From Bacteroidales bacterium (lineage in GTDB: Bacteria > Bacteroidota > Bacteroidia > Bacteroidales > P3): a stretch of 64,000 nt of DNA. Where the stretch lies: assembly GCA_017633985.1 (NCBI GenBank), contig JAGBOF010000002.1, forward strand, positions 1 through 64,000, written 5' to 3'. The notes under the pieces were generated by a model. That model did not search any database. It saw nothing but the letters and a program-made list of their open reading frames with translations, and was not told the DNA's origin. Positions 9,040 through 17,729 of this stretch are shown piece by piece. The position numbers were made by a program, and so were the translations under genes. How positions within the stretch are numbered: the stretch's first letter is position 1; every line of letters starts with the position of its first letter.

Positions 9040-10029
9040 TCAATTCTTTGTCTTTGCAGGAAACAAAACATGTTTAACCGATTCGTCGGGTTGATAACCG
9101 TCAGCTTTTTCCGCCTTATTGCGCGGAAGGACGTTATACTTGATTCGTTTCCATTTTCCGCCATCGAAATACAGTCCTATCACTTCTCCCGAAGGCACAT
9201 AGTATTGTTTCAGACCATCCATGCCGAATGTGGCAGGTTCCAAATCATCAAAAAATATCATCTTCTCCTTCTCGGTCTTGTTAGGAACTGTTTCAAACGG
9301 TTGGGCTTTGTGAAAAAGCGTATTTTGTGCCTTTTGATTCGTAACAATGTCGTAATACTGCTCCCCGTAACTCAAAGTAAAATTTGCATCAGTGGAATAT
9401 TCAAACACATAACGCATTCTGTCCTTATCTTTATAGAAAACATTTTGCCCGAAAACGGGTTTGCTCCCGTTATTTTTGAAATAAACAGGCTCAATGATGC
9501 GTCTGCGTGAATAAATATCATTACCGTCCCAACCTAAAAGCACATAATAAGTCCTTTTGTCATATTTTTGTTCTATCAATTCATAATAAACCGCTCCGAA
9601 CCACGTACTGTCGGAAAGTTTTTCATATTCAGGTGAGATTATTTCATCGCTTTTGTCAAACAAACGGTATAATTCATATTCATTTGACGCAGAATTTTTG
9701 GATTGTATAAACCCGAAATTTTCCCAAACACCCCCATCATCGGGTACAGACCACGTAAAAATACGGAATTGCTTGTCCTTAGAAGTAAGAATGCTTATTT
9801 TATCCAATTTATTAAACGGATAGGAGAAACTTTTCTCGAAATCCAAAGCATCTTCCAACACATTGATGAATTTTTCATTAGCCGCAAAACGCCCGTTTGA
9901 TGATTCCGCAGAAAATATCTCATTCATCAGTTCCTCCAACTGCAATTCAAATCCCTGCATGTTATAACTTTTTTGGGCAAAAAGCGGAACGCTTATACAT
10001 ATATATAATATAACCAAAAATCTTTTCAT
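9040..10029 (-). CDS. secreted protein of unknown function, conserved in Bacteroidetes
   Basis: A 329-residue protein with a signal peptide (MKRFLVILYICISVPLFAQ) and no lipobox. The mature part is soluble with aromatic-rich blocks (IFTWSVPDDGGVWENFGFIQ, YYVLLGWDGNDIYSRRRII, PVFGQNVFY) that I recall from an uncharacterised Bacteroidetes family, but I cannot name a domain or reaction. It sits directly upstream of the small T9SS type B gene, 32 bp from that gene's chosen ATG, so the two are probably co-transcribed. It would lie in the periplasm or be surface-associated. Confidence 0.8.
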   Translation of the reverse strand: MKRFLVILYICISVPLFAQKSYNMQGFELQLEELMNEIFSAESSNGRFAANEKFINVLEDALDFEKSFSYPFNKLDKISILTSKDKQFRIFTWSVPDDGGVWENFGFIQSKNSASNEYELYRLFDKSDEIISPEYEKLSDSTWFGAVYYELIEQKYDKRTYYVLLGWDGNDIYSRRRIIEPVYFKNNGSKPVFGQNVFYKDKDRMRYVFEYSTDANFTLSYGEQYYDIVTNQKAQNTLFHKAQPFETVPNKTEKEKMIFFDDLEPATFGMDGLKQYYVPSGEVIGLYFDGGKWKRIKYNVLPRNKAEKADGYQPDESVKHVLFPAKTKN

Positions 10030-10081
10030 CTTATCCGTCTTTAATCTCCGTTATGCTGCATCCTTTTGGCTGAATACCTTA

Positions 10082-10873
10082 TTATATTGTTATCTCACCG
10101 TCAAAAACCTTCACCGCATTGCCCGTAAGCAATATACCGTCAAAATCATTGGCGTTTTTATTAAATCCTACCGTCAATTCATCGTGCAAAGTGTGCACTT
10201 TGACAAGATGGCTGCCCGCAGCAAGGTTTTCCTTGATTGAATAAGCCAACGCCGATGCCGTAATACCCGTACCGCATGCCAAAGTTTCGTTTTCAACTCC
10301 CCTTTCATAAGTGCGTACAGCCAATTCATTTTCGGAAAGTATCTTTACGAAATTGACATTTGCTCCGTTATATTTTTCAAACCGCTTATCATTACGCAGT
10401 TTCTTCCCTTTTTTCAAAACATCAGTCTTTTCAATATCATCAACAAAGCAAACAAAATGCGAAGTACCCGTATCCAACCAAATACCATCGTCAAATATTT
10501 CAGTCTTATCGGTGTTTGCCATCTTCAGACTCACCGTCGTATCATCAACTATACGTGCAAAGTGCATACCGTCTGATGCCAAGAAAGAAAGTACATCATT
10601 CTTGGATATACCTGCATGCCTTGCGAACATAGCAATACATCTTCCGCCGTTACCGCAAAACATTCCGCTGCTGCCGTCGGGATTAAAAAACTGCATCTGG
10701 AAATCCGCCATAGGGGTGCTGCGCAAAATCAACACGCCGTCGGCTCCTATTCCGAAATGACGGTCGCATAGCTTTACAATTTGCGATGAAGATAAGTTTA
10801 AGGCGGCTTTACGTCCGTCAAAAACTATGAAATCGTTACCCGCTCCCTGATATTTATAAAAGTGTGTACGCAT
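10082..10873 (-). CDS. dapF: diaminopimelate epimerase
   Basis: A 263-residue enzyme that converts LL- to meso-diaminopimelate, for lysine and for the peptidoglycan cross-link. Both catalytic cysteines are visible in their usual settings: MFCGNGGRC in the N-terminal half and ETLACGTGITASA in the C-terminal half. The N-terminal FYKYQGAGNDFIVFDGR is also characteristic. Length is normal. The supply of meso-DAP fits mpl and murB elsewhere in the window. The gene start is 28 bp from a family A repeat at 10904-10959. Confidence 0.97.
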   Translation of the reverse strand: MRTHFYKYQGAGNDFIVFDGRKAALNLSSSQIVKLCDRHFGIGADGVLILRSTPMADFQMQFFNPDGSSGMFCGNGGRCIAMFARHAGISKNDVLSFLASDGMHFARIVDDTTVSLKMANTDKTEIFDDGIWLDTGTSHFVCFVDDIEKTDVLKKGKKLRNDKRFEKYNGANVNFVKILSENELAVRTYERGVENETLACGTGITASALAYSIKENLAAGSHLVKVHTLHDELTVGFNKNANDFDGILLTGNAVKVFDGEITI

Positions 10874-10903
10874 TGCTTAAATTATTACAGCATTTGAAAA
10901 AAT

Positions 10904-10959
10904 TAATCACGCAGATTATTTTATTATCGTCGCAGATTATTTTATTAATCTCGCAGATT
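10904..10959. repeat. family A array, three units
   Basis: AATCACGCAGATT (10904-10916), a degenerate ATCGTCGCAGATT (10926-10938) and AATCTCGCAGATT (10947-10959), spaced 21-22 bp. It fills the gap between the small membrane-protein gene (stop at 10967) and dapF. No GC-rich end motif is visible. Confidence 0.8.
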
Positions 10960-10966
10960 ATTTCGG

Positions 10967-11248
10967 TTAGCTTTCAGCTACGACAGTTTCTACCTCTTCT
11001 TTGGATTTTAAAGTGTCAAGTTCTTTGCTTATTTTCTCCAATGAAGATTTGTTTTTGTAAAGTTCGTTGGATATAGTCACGGTTTGGTACAATATAAATA
11101 TACATGCAGCCACCATAACCACAAGTCCCAAGGTAAATGTCAAAGGAATTTTGTTTTCAAACGCAGGAATCTGAACCAACATCATTATTATTATCAGCAA
11201 ACACGCCAATAACATCATAAAAAAGTTCTTCAAAGTAATTTTGTTCAT
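10967..11248 (-). CDS. small membrane protein with C-terminal coiled coil
   Basis: A 93-residue protein with two membrane segments (about 8-27 and 35-56) and a charged C-terminal helix (NKSSLEKISKELDTLKSKEE) with coiled-coil character. No family recognised. Together with dapF it lies on the minus strand between the acyl-CoA synthetase and the T9SS genes. Its stop codon directly abuts the family A repeat. Confidence 0.7.
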   Translation of the reverse strand: MNKITLKNFFMMLLACLLIIIMMLVQIPAFENKIPLTFTLGLVVMVAACIFILYQTVTISNELYKNKSSLEKISKELDTLKSKEEVETVVAES

Positions 11249-11271
11249 ATATCAATAAAATATATTATACG

Positions 11272-11374
11272 TTTTATGTTATATGTAGTATGTAGTATAT
11301 GACCTGACGGCAAGAATATTCAACTTGCTGGTTTTATTACATACTACATACTACATAAAACATACTACATAAAG
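11272..11374. repeat. family C inverted repeat (ATGTAGTATG type)
   Basis: TTTTATGTTATATGTAGTAT begins at 11272 and faces the run ATACTACATACTACATAAAA at 11341, followed by a third CATACTACAT. The arms can pair over more than 20 bp around a central 40-base stretch. The element fills the gap between the synthetase gene and the small membrane-protein gene. Related sequences lie at 25687-25768 and 31499-31538. Confidence 0.75.
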
Positions 11375-11377
11375 TGT

Positions 11378-13441
11378 TTATTTTTCTATTCTGATTCTTG
11401 CATCGACTGCAACTATTTCGGTCATGCTTCCCAATAGCGGATTCAAATCCATTTCAGCTATTTCAGGTGCTGCCTGTACCAAAGCACTTACTCTTGCAAT
11501 CTGATCGGCATAAAGATCTTCGTTAACACCTTCTTGACCTCTTACACCTTGGATAATCTTATAGCCTTTCAATGACTTGATCATCTCTTTGGCTTCTTTA
11601 ATGCCGATAGGTGCTAAATTAGAACGCACGTCTTTTAATACCTCAATGAATATTCCGCCCAAACCACACAATACCTGATGACCGAACATCGGAGTTTTGA
11701 TACTGCCTATATAAACTTCCGTTCCGTCATACATATGATAACATTGAACTGCGTAAGTATCCTTAATTTTTATCAGACGTTGGAACTCTTTGCGTACATT
11801 TTCTTCACCCTTAACGTTAAGTGACACGCCGCCTACATCACTCTTATGTACAGGTCCCACAACTTTCATTACAACAGGATAACCTACCTTGTTAGCAAAA
11901 TCAACTATTTCCTGTTCTTTGTCAGAAGAAATATCCACTGTGTGATGTATACCGGCAGCATCGAACAATTCGTTGATAAGCTTAACATCTATGTATCCGT
12001 TATCACACTTATCTATTATTGAACGTATCTTTGCAGTATCTATTTTCACAAGATCGTCTTCCGTTGCAGGAGCAGGAGTTGATACTATTCTGCCTACGGC
12101 ATTGCCGAATACTGTTTCATCAGGGAAATAAGTATTGCCTTTGTTTACGAATGCTTTTACTTCATCGCCTGCCACAAGAGTCGACGGCAATATAGGGAAA
12201 ATAGGTTTCTTTGCCGTTTTAAGTTTATCGGACAAAACATCGTAGGCTTCGTAAATAGGCAACAAGCCAGGTGTTCCGAAGATTACGCACATTGCGTCTA
12301 TGTTATCCAATTGCTTATCTACCGTTTCTATAATTTCGCCCAATTGCGCAGGAGTTCCCGTTGCCAAAAAGTCGATAGGGTTTGCTACCGATGAACCCGG
12401 GAATAGCTTTGTCAACAATTCTTCTGCCACAGGTCCTTCTATCTTCGGGATATTCAATCCGCATTTACTTAAAGCGTCAGTCAGCATTACCGCAGGACCG
12501 CCTGCATGTGTTATTATCGCAATATTCTTTCCTTCAAAACGCGGATAAGTAAAGATATTGGCAACCGTTACCAACTCTTCCCTACCGTAGCAACGTACTA
12601 TACCTGCTTTGCGGAACAATGCATCCACTGCAACATCATCAGTAGCCAATGCACCCGTATGTGACGATGCCGCACGGCTGCCCGCTGCCGAATAGCCTGC
12701 TTTAACCGCTGCTATCTTACATCCTTTGGAGATTAAAGATTTGGCATGTTTCAAAAGTTTTTCTGGATTTTTGATATTCTCAATGTAAAGCATTATAACC
12801 TTACTTGATTTCTCCGGATCGAAAACTTCATCGTGGTATTCCAATATATCTTCTATACCAAGTTGTGCCGAATTACCCACAGCCCAGCAATGATTGAAAT
12901 GAAGACCCTGTTGTTTTCCTATATCCATAATGAAACATCCTGTAGCACCCGAACCTGTTATGAAATCAACACCTCTTGGTGACGGTTCGCTGAACGGTTG
13001 GGAGAATATAGCGTGATGATAAGGAGTAAAGATACCCGTACAGTTAGGTCCTATCAAGCAACCGCCGTTTTTCTCGATAATATTTACGATACGGTTTTCC
13101 AATTCTTTACCTTCGTGTGACTCTTCGCCGAATCCTGCAGATATGATTACGAAAGCTTTACAACCTTTTTCTTCTGCCAACACCTTAACCGATGCTTCTG
13201 CGAATTTGCTTGCAATAGCCATAACGGCAAAATCCACCTGCGGCAAGTCTTTTACGTCTCTGAAGCATTTAACTCCTTGAACTTCGTCCGCTTTCGGATT
13301 AACACAATAAAGTTGTCCTTTAAATCCGCCTTCTTTTATATTTCTTACCAACGCACCGCCCGGTTTGGTTACGTCATCGCTTGCACCCACTACAACAATA
13401 CTGCGTGGGTTTACAAGTTCTTTTGTTACTTTTGTTGCCAT
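11378..13441 (-). CDS. ADP-forming acetate/acyl-CoA ligase, alpha-beta fusion
   Basis: A 687-residue cytoplasmic enzyme that converts acyl-CoA, ADP and phosphate to the acid, CoA and ATP. Domain order: N-terminal CoA-binding Rossmann domain (NPRSIVVVGAS), succinyl-CoA-ligase-like domains with the phosphohistidine motif SHTGALATDD (about residue 265), then a C-terminal ATP-grasp (beta) domain (YPVVMKVVGPVHKSDVGGV). The fused alpha-beta form is usual in bacteria. With iorAB at 57-59 kb it would make ATP from amino-acid-derived acyl-CoA thioesters. A Bacteroidetes -7 box (TATCTTTG, 13474-13481, minus) lies 33 bp upstream. Confidence 0.93.
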   Translation of the reverse strand: MATKVTKELVNPRSIVVVGASDDVTKPGGALVRNIKEGGFKGQLYCVNPKADEVQGVKCFRDVKDLPQVDFAVMAIASKFAEASVKVLAEEKGCKAFVIISAGFGEESHEGKELENRIVNIIEKNGGCLIGPNCTGIFTPYHHAIFSQPFSEPSPRGVDFITGSGATGCFIMDIGKQQGLHFNHCWAVGNSAQLGIEDILEYHDEVFDPEKSSKVIMLYIENIKNPEKLLKHAKSLISKGCKIAAVKAGYSAAGSRAASSHTGALATDDVAVDALFRKAGIVRCYGREELVTVANIFTYPRFEGKNIAIITHAGGPAVMLTDALSKCGLNIPKIEGPVAEELLTKLFPGSSVANPIDFLATGTPAQLGEIIETVDKQLDNIDAMCVIFGTPGLLPIYEAYDVLSDKLKTAKKPIFPILPSTLVAGDEVKAFVNKGNTYFPDETVFGNAVGRIVSTPAPATEDDLVKIDTAKIRSIIDKCDNGYIDVKLINELFDAAGIHHTVDISSDKEQEIVDFANKVGYPVVMKVVGPVHKSDVGGVSLNVKGEENVRKEFQRLIKIKDTYAVQCYHMYDGTEVYIGSIKTPMFGHQVLCGLGGIFIEVLKDVRSNLAPIGIKEAKEMIKSLKGYKIIQGVRGQEGVNEDLYADQIARVSALVQAAPEIAEMDLNPLLGSMTEIVAVDARIRIEK

Positions 13442-13473
13442 TTTATATATTGTTTTGTTTATTATCTATGGTG

Positions 13474-13481
13474 CAAAGATA
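13474..13481 (-). promoter_or_regulatory. -7 promoter element of the ADP-forming ligase gene
   Basis: TATCTTTG on the minus strand matches TAnnTTTG and lies 33 bp upstream of the start codon. No clear TTG -33 box was seen at the normal distance. Confidence 0.4.
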
Positions 13482-13684
13482 AGAATTTTTTCCGTAATAA
13501 ATGAAAAAAATCTCCAATTAATCTCAATTATTTCTCCTTGCGGCGTCTTCCCACAACACTTCAACGATTGCGTACACCTAATATTTTAATTACAAAAATG
13601 AGTTATTATAATAAATTGTCATAACTTTGCCCTGCAAAGACAAACAATCGAAAAACACAAAAGAAACAAACAACCGTCAAAGTT

Positions 13685-14437
13685 ATGAACAATAAGAAAT
13701 ACCAAAATAACTACCGCATAGCATTACGCAAATACTTTATGGCTGTGTGTGCACTGATTTTTATCACCCTTACCGCTTTTACCTGCGGCGATGATGATTA
13801 TTACGGAGCCTGCACCTGTGAAACTTATCAGGAAAACGTAGTTTTTGACAGCGTAAGGACACAACGCAAAGACGGATCGGTATGGGTTAGCGGTCTTAAT
13901 GAGCTTTGGACCGAGTCCATGGTTGAAGATTTTTTCACAGACAAAGAAGACGGCGTTTATTTCATTCATATAACCGCCGATTTAGGCAAAGTACAATATT
14001 CCGAAGACTACCCGTATCCGCAGACAGACAAAACATGCATGCCAATAAAGGACATTGTCCTGCAACGTTACATAACAACAAGGCAACAAGAGGATTACAA
14101 CGAAAATTTCTTCGTAGGCACATGGGTGGAAGCGGATGAAGATACATTAAACGGTGCAGACACTCTGATATTTAAGTACAGTCATTATGTAGACAACAGA
14201 AACGGTGAATTCAACGGCGCTGTTTACACATGTTTGGAGAATAATACGCTCCGTTTTGATTACTATTTGGACAAAAAATCTTATGATTTCAAATATGATT
14301 CCGTCAAAGTAACCAACCACATCAACAAAGTGGGCAGCGAACTTATCTTTTACAATTACGGAACTGCTGAAAAAGGCATAAAACCACAAAAGAAATTCAT
14401 TAAAATAAGCGGTTCATACTCCTTATTTGATAAATAA
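13685..14437 (+). CDS. putative surface lipoprotein of unknown function
   Basis: A 250-residue protein with a hydrophobic N-terminal segment (ALIFITLTAFTC) ending in a cysteine followed by GDDD. The acidic residues after the cysteine resemble the Bacteroidetes lipoprotein export signal for surface display, though Thr at -1 is a poor lipobox residue. The mature part is rich in Asp, Tyr and Thr and shows no domain I recognise. It is a single gene with its own likely -7 box (TAACTTTG, 13622-13629) and a terminator at 14477-14505. Lipoprotein status is inferred. Confidence 0.75.
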   Translation: MNNKKYQNNYRIALRKYFMAVCALIFITLTAFTCGDDDYYGACTCETYQENVVFDSVRTQRKDGSVWVSGLNELWTESMVEDFFTDKEDGVYFIHITADLGKVQYSEDYPYPQTDKTCMPIKDIVLQRYITTRQQEDYNENFFVGTWVEADEDTLNGADTLIFKYSHYVDNRNGEFNGAVYTCLENNTLRFDYYLDKKSYDFKYDSVKVTNHINKVGSELIFYNYGTAEKGIKPQKKFIKISGSYSLFDK

Positions 14438-14476
14438 TTCCGATTAAAACCTGTTTTACTGCAGTAATATATCTGA

Positions 14477-14505
14477 AAATCCGTACTTGATACGGATTTT
14501 TTTCG
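14477..14505 (+). terminator. terminator of the lipoprotein gene
   Basis: AAATCCGTA-cttga-TACGGATTT followed by T residues, 40 bp after the stop codon at 14437. Simple intrinsic terminator. Confidence 0.75.
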
Positions 14506-14590
14506 TTGTTGCAACTTATTAATAGAACCAATACTACAAAACGCTGAAAAAATACGGCTTCTTTTTAAAATAATTACGCATTTTATTTTA

Positions 14591-14880
14591 TTAATCATGC
14601 TGATTATTTTATTAATCTGCGAGAATATTTTGCTAATCTGCGTGATTATTTTATTAATCTGCGAGAATATTTCACTAATCTGCGTGATTATTTTACTAAT
14701 CTGCGTGATTATTTTATTAATCTGCGATAATAATTTACTAATCTGCGTGATTATTTTATTAATCTGCGATAATAATTTACTAATCTGCGTAATTATTTTA
14801 CTAATCTGCGTAATTATTTTACTAATCTGCGATAATAATTTTTTAATCACGCAGATTAATTTACCGAAAAGGCGTTTTAT
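14591..14880. repeat. family A array, thirteen 21-bp units
   Basis: Thirteen units of exactly 21 bp (14591-14863) follow YTAATCTGCG(T/A)(G/A)(A/T)TATTTTA. Most carry AATCTGCGTGATT or alternate with AATCTGCGATAATAA. The last is inverted (AATCACGCAGATT), and ACCGAAAAGGCGTTTTAT (14863-14880) resembles the family end motif. Because 21 is a multiple of 3, both strands stay open and spell heptapeptides, but there is no other sign of coding. Confidence 0.95.
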
Positions 14881-14941
14881 TTTTGTCTTATGCCGTAATG
14901 TTCTTTAAAGGCGTCATTTTAAGACCGCACAATGACAAAAC

Positions 14942-14975
14942 AAAAAAAGGAGCTGCTTTACTGCAGCCCCTTTTT
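14942..14975 (-). terminator. terminator of the large T9SS gene
   Basis: On the minus strand GGGGCTGC-agtaaa-GCAGCTCC is followed by a run of T. It lies 37 bp past the stop codon of the gene at 15012-17306. Confidence 0.8.
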
Positions 14976-15011
14976 GATTAATTATTGATTTATACCAATC
15001 AATTGCGTGAA

Positions 15012-17306
15012 TTATTTATTAACAACAAATTTCGTTGTAGTTTTTTCACCGTCTACATTGATTGTGCAGAAATATGTACCGTTAGCAAAGTTTGATGTGT
15101 TTATTGCTTGTGAACGTGTAACGCCTGCAGTTTGTGTTCCTTCGTCATAAGAAAGGATTGTTCTTCCCATGATGTCAGTTACATTGATAACTACGTGACC
15201 AGTTTTTGCCAATGTGTAAGCCAAAACAGCGTTATCAGTTGCAGGGTTAGGATACATATTAACGTTTGCAGTAGTGTTTTCAACTTTTGTCAAACCACCT
15301 TCTTGGTTAGAAACGATCAAACGGATCATAGGACAAGAGTTCTCCAAGAATTCAGGGCTCAAACCAGTTCCCCAAGGAGCTTGTTGTTGGTTAGTCAAAC
15401 CAGGAGTGTAAACAATTGTGTAAGCTGCGTTACCAGGTCCGAAGATATTAACGAAACGTCCGTCTCTTGCAACTGCAAATTTACCGTCTGCTACAAGTTC
15501 ATAGCATGCGTAGTAAATCTGATCAGGTTCAAGGATTGTAGATTGAGAGTTGAAAGGCAAATAAATCTTGTTCAAATCTTCAGAAGCCAATCTTCCTACA
15601 GAGTCTTGAGTTTCGTCTGTATTTAAATTGTCAGCCGTAACAGTGTAAACATCAGATTCTACGTTTACGTTTTCACCGTCATTTATCCATTGTACAGTTT
15701 GAATCAAATCAGCACGGTCAGTAGCTTCGAAATTGTACTGCATCAAAGATGCTTTTATTCTTGCACCTGCTCTTACCATGATACTGTCACCTACATTGAT
15801 TGCAGGAACCAATTCAACACCGTAAGCATAAACGTCTCCTTTGTATTCAGCTGCTGCAAATCCTGCACAAACTTTGTAACCTCTCTGGTCGTAAGCTGCT
15901 CTGGCTGCCAAATAAACAGTGTTATTTGTAACAGTCAAACCGTTAGTGAATCCTCTCATATTAGTTGATCCCGTTCCGCAGTCTCTTGCCCAACGGTAAG
16001 CGTTAGGTATGTATGCCAAAGAATCACCGATATTATACATAATGTCGTATTGTCCTACTCTGATAGTGTCATAAACTGTAGGTTGTTCATTATCTTTATT
16101 GTAAACTATACCTGTAGATATTCTGTAAGTTCCCACACCTGAATTAAGCTGTCTGTTGCTTTGTGCAGTCATGTAGTTGTCTCTTCTCAATGCTCTTACT
16201 CTTGTTACAGAATCTTCTTCTACTTCGTAAGGAATGCATGATACTGTATCGTCAGCTGCAGATACGTTAGAGCCTACCAAATTGTAAAGAATAGTGTCGT
16301 TTCCTTCTTCTGTCTGTGCACCTTCTGCTTTATACATGAAGTTATTCAATACTGCATTGTATATATCAGAAGTTCCTGTGTTGGACATAATAACTTGCAT
16401 ATGCAAAGTATCAGGACCTGATACTATTTCAGGGATAGTGTGATATCCGTTGTACCAAGTAGTGTTTCTTATTTCGACTCTTTCTTCAGGAGCTTCTGCC
16501 CAAGCGATGTCATCAATCAAATAGAAATAACCGTGAGGTTGGTTGTTGTCAGCAGGGGAATAAACTCTGATACGGAAATAAGTCTTTTCGTTTTCATCAG
16601 TGGATATAACCTTGCAATTTGATGTTGAGTTAGGAACGTTTACGCATATTGTTCCCAAAATGTAAGAGTTTGAACTAACATCAACGTTTCTTATGTTGAA
16701 CTCGATAGAATCCTTGATTGCGAAATCTTCGCTGTGAGACCATTCAAGGAAATATCTGTCAGCATTGAAGTGATAACATACTTGGCTGATGTAGATATCA
16801 ATACCTCTTAAACCATTAGTGTTTATCGGCTCATTGAATTTGATCCAAGAATCAAACGTAGTGTTGTTGTAATGCTGCACTACTCCCAATGTATACCAGT
16901 CAACATAAGCAAATCCGTCGTTAGGTGAGAAGTTTGCATAATCTCTCAAAATGTCTCCGTTACCTCGTGACAAACCGATAAACTGTGCCATGTAGGAAGG
17001 ATCGCCTTCTGCAAATGAAGCATAGTCTGTAGAATCAGCTACACGCCATTTACCGTTATCCGTAGGGGATGTGTGACGTGCTGTTGTTCCGATTTCATAA
17101 GAACCTTTGTCGAAAGTACAGAATATTTCAGCACCTTCAGCGGTTCCTTTAACTGCCGTTTTTTTCGCAGTTCTCAATGCGTTCAAGTCTAAAGACTTTA
17201 CTTGAGCATTGTTTTGCAGTTTTGTTGCTCCGTCGTTAATGTTCAATTGAGCGAAAACTCCTGTTGAAGCGATTAACATAGCAACTGCCAATAATGTTTT
17301 TTTCAT
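15012..17306 (-). CDS. large secreted protein with T9SS type A sorting domain
   Basis: A 764-residue protein with signal peptide MKKTLLAVAMLIASTGVFAQ and a C-terminal type A sorting domain (about 685-764: NMYPNPATDNAVLAYTL, INVTDIMGRTILSY, FANGTYFCTINVDGEKTTTKFVV). It should be exported by the T9SS and attached to surface lipopolysaccharide. The long middle region is beta-rich, with a jelly-roll-like section (about 65-275) ending FYLIDDIAWAEAP. I see no catalytic motif. Arginines are largely AGA codons, unlike the CGT preferred in neighbouring genes, and the gene has its own promoter and strong terminator. This suggests high, independent expression. The function is probably structural or adhesive, but this is inference. 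Confidence 0.88.
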   Translation of the reverse strand: MKKTLLAVAMLIASTGVFAQLNINDGATKLQNNAQVKSLDLNALRTAKKTAVKGTAEGAEIFCTFDKGSYEIGTTARHTSPTDNGKWRVADSTDYASFAEGDPSYMAQFIGLSRGNGDILRDYANFSPNDGFAYVDWYTLGVVQHYNNTTFDSWIKFNEPINTNGLRGIDIYISQVCYHFNADRYFLEWSHSEDFAIKDSIEFNIRNVDVSSNSYILGTICVNVPNSTSNCKVISTDENEKTYFRIRVYSPADNNQPHGYFYLIDDIAWAEAPEERVEIRNTTWYNGYHTIPEIVSGPDTLHMQVIMSNTGTSDIYNAVLNNFMYKAEGAQTEEGNDTILYNLVGSNVSAADDTVSCIPYEVEEDSVTRVRALRRDNYMTAQSNRQLNSGVGTYRISTGIVYNKDNEQPTVYDTIRVGQYDIMYNIGDSLAYIPNAYRWARDCGTGSTNMRGFTNGLTVTNNTVYLAARAAYDQRGYKVCAGFAAAEYKGDVYAYGVELVPAINVGDSIMVRAGARIKASLMQYNFEATDRADLIQTVQWINDGENVNVESDVYTVTADNLNTDETQDSVGRLASEDLNKIYLPFNSQSTILEPDQIYYACYELVADGKFAVARDGRFVNIFGPGNAAYTIVYTPGLTNQQQAPWGTGLSPEFLENSCPMIRLIVSNQEGGLTKVENTTANVNMYPNPATDNAVLAYTLAKTGHVVINVTDIMGRTILSYDEGTQTAGVTRSQAINTSNFANGTYFCTINVDGEKTTTKFVVNK

Positions 17307-17352
17307 TGTACTGTGTTGTTTTAATGTTAATATTCGATTTTAATTCAAGTTG

Positions 17353-17386
17353 CAAATTTACGAAATTTTTTAATACACACAACAAA
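17353..17386 (-). promoter_or_regulatory. promoter of the large T9SS gene
   Basis: Minus strand: TTG near 17380-17382 within TTTTGTTG, 19 bases, then TAAATTTG (17353-17360). Fits the Bacteroidetes consensus, 47 bp upstream of the ATG. Confidence 0.6.
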
Positions 17387-17551
17387 ATATTTAAATTTTT
17401 TCCTGCTTACGTATTAAAAAATCTTTTCATCTACTCTTTCCGATAACTCATAACAACAATCATACCAAATTTATTTCAGAGGAAAACAAAACGCCTTTTC
17501 AACAAGTTATTCTGCCTTTTGAGTAAATTAACATCACTGCTAAAAAAAACC

Positions 17552-17647
17552 AACATCGCAGATTAGTAAATTAATCACGCAGATTAAAAAATTATTATCG
17601 CAGATTAATAAATTTTTATCGCTGATTAATTTTGCGGGAAGGCGTGC
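17552..17647. repeat. family A array, four units
   Basis: Dyads ATCGCAGATTAG, AATCACGCAGATT, ATCGCAGATTAAT and ATCGCTGATTAAT at about 21-bp steps, then GCGGGAAGGCGTGC, a degenerate end motif. It lies between the divergent promoters of the T9SS gene and mpl. The rest of this 420-bp gap holds nothing else I recognise. Confidence 0.85.
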
Positions 17648-17729
17648 TAAAGAAACAAAAATATAAGTTTCTTTATTTAAGTGGTAAAAATATATTAACT
17701 TTGCAGTGCTTTAATACATTATTATATAT

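Noticed and set aside
14356..14850. Minus-strand open frame with ITQISKI-type heptads, like a coiled coil
   Set aside because: It is the translation of the family A array, continues into the 3' part of a real gene on the other strand, and the same repeat lies between genes elsewhere. The opposite strand is equally open.
14591..14880. CRISPR array
   Set aside because: Units are contiguous 21-bp repeats with no unique spacers of constant length, and no cas gene is present.
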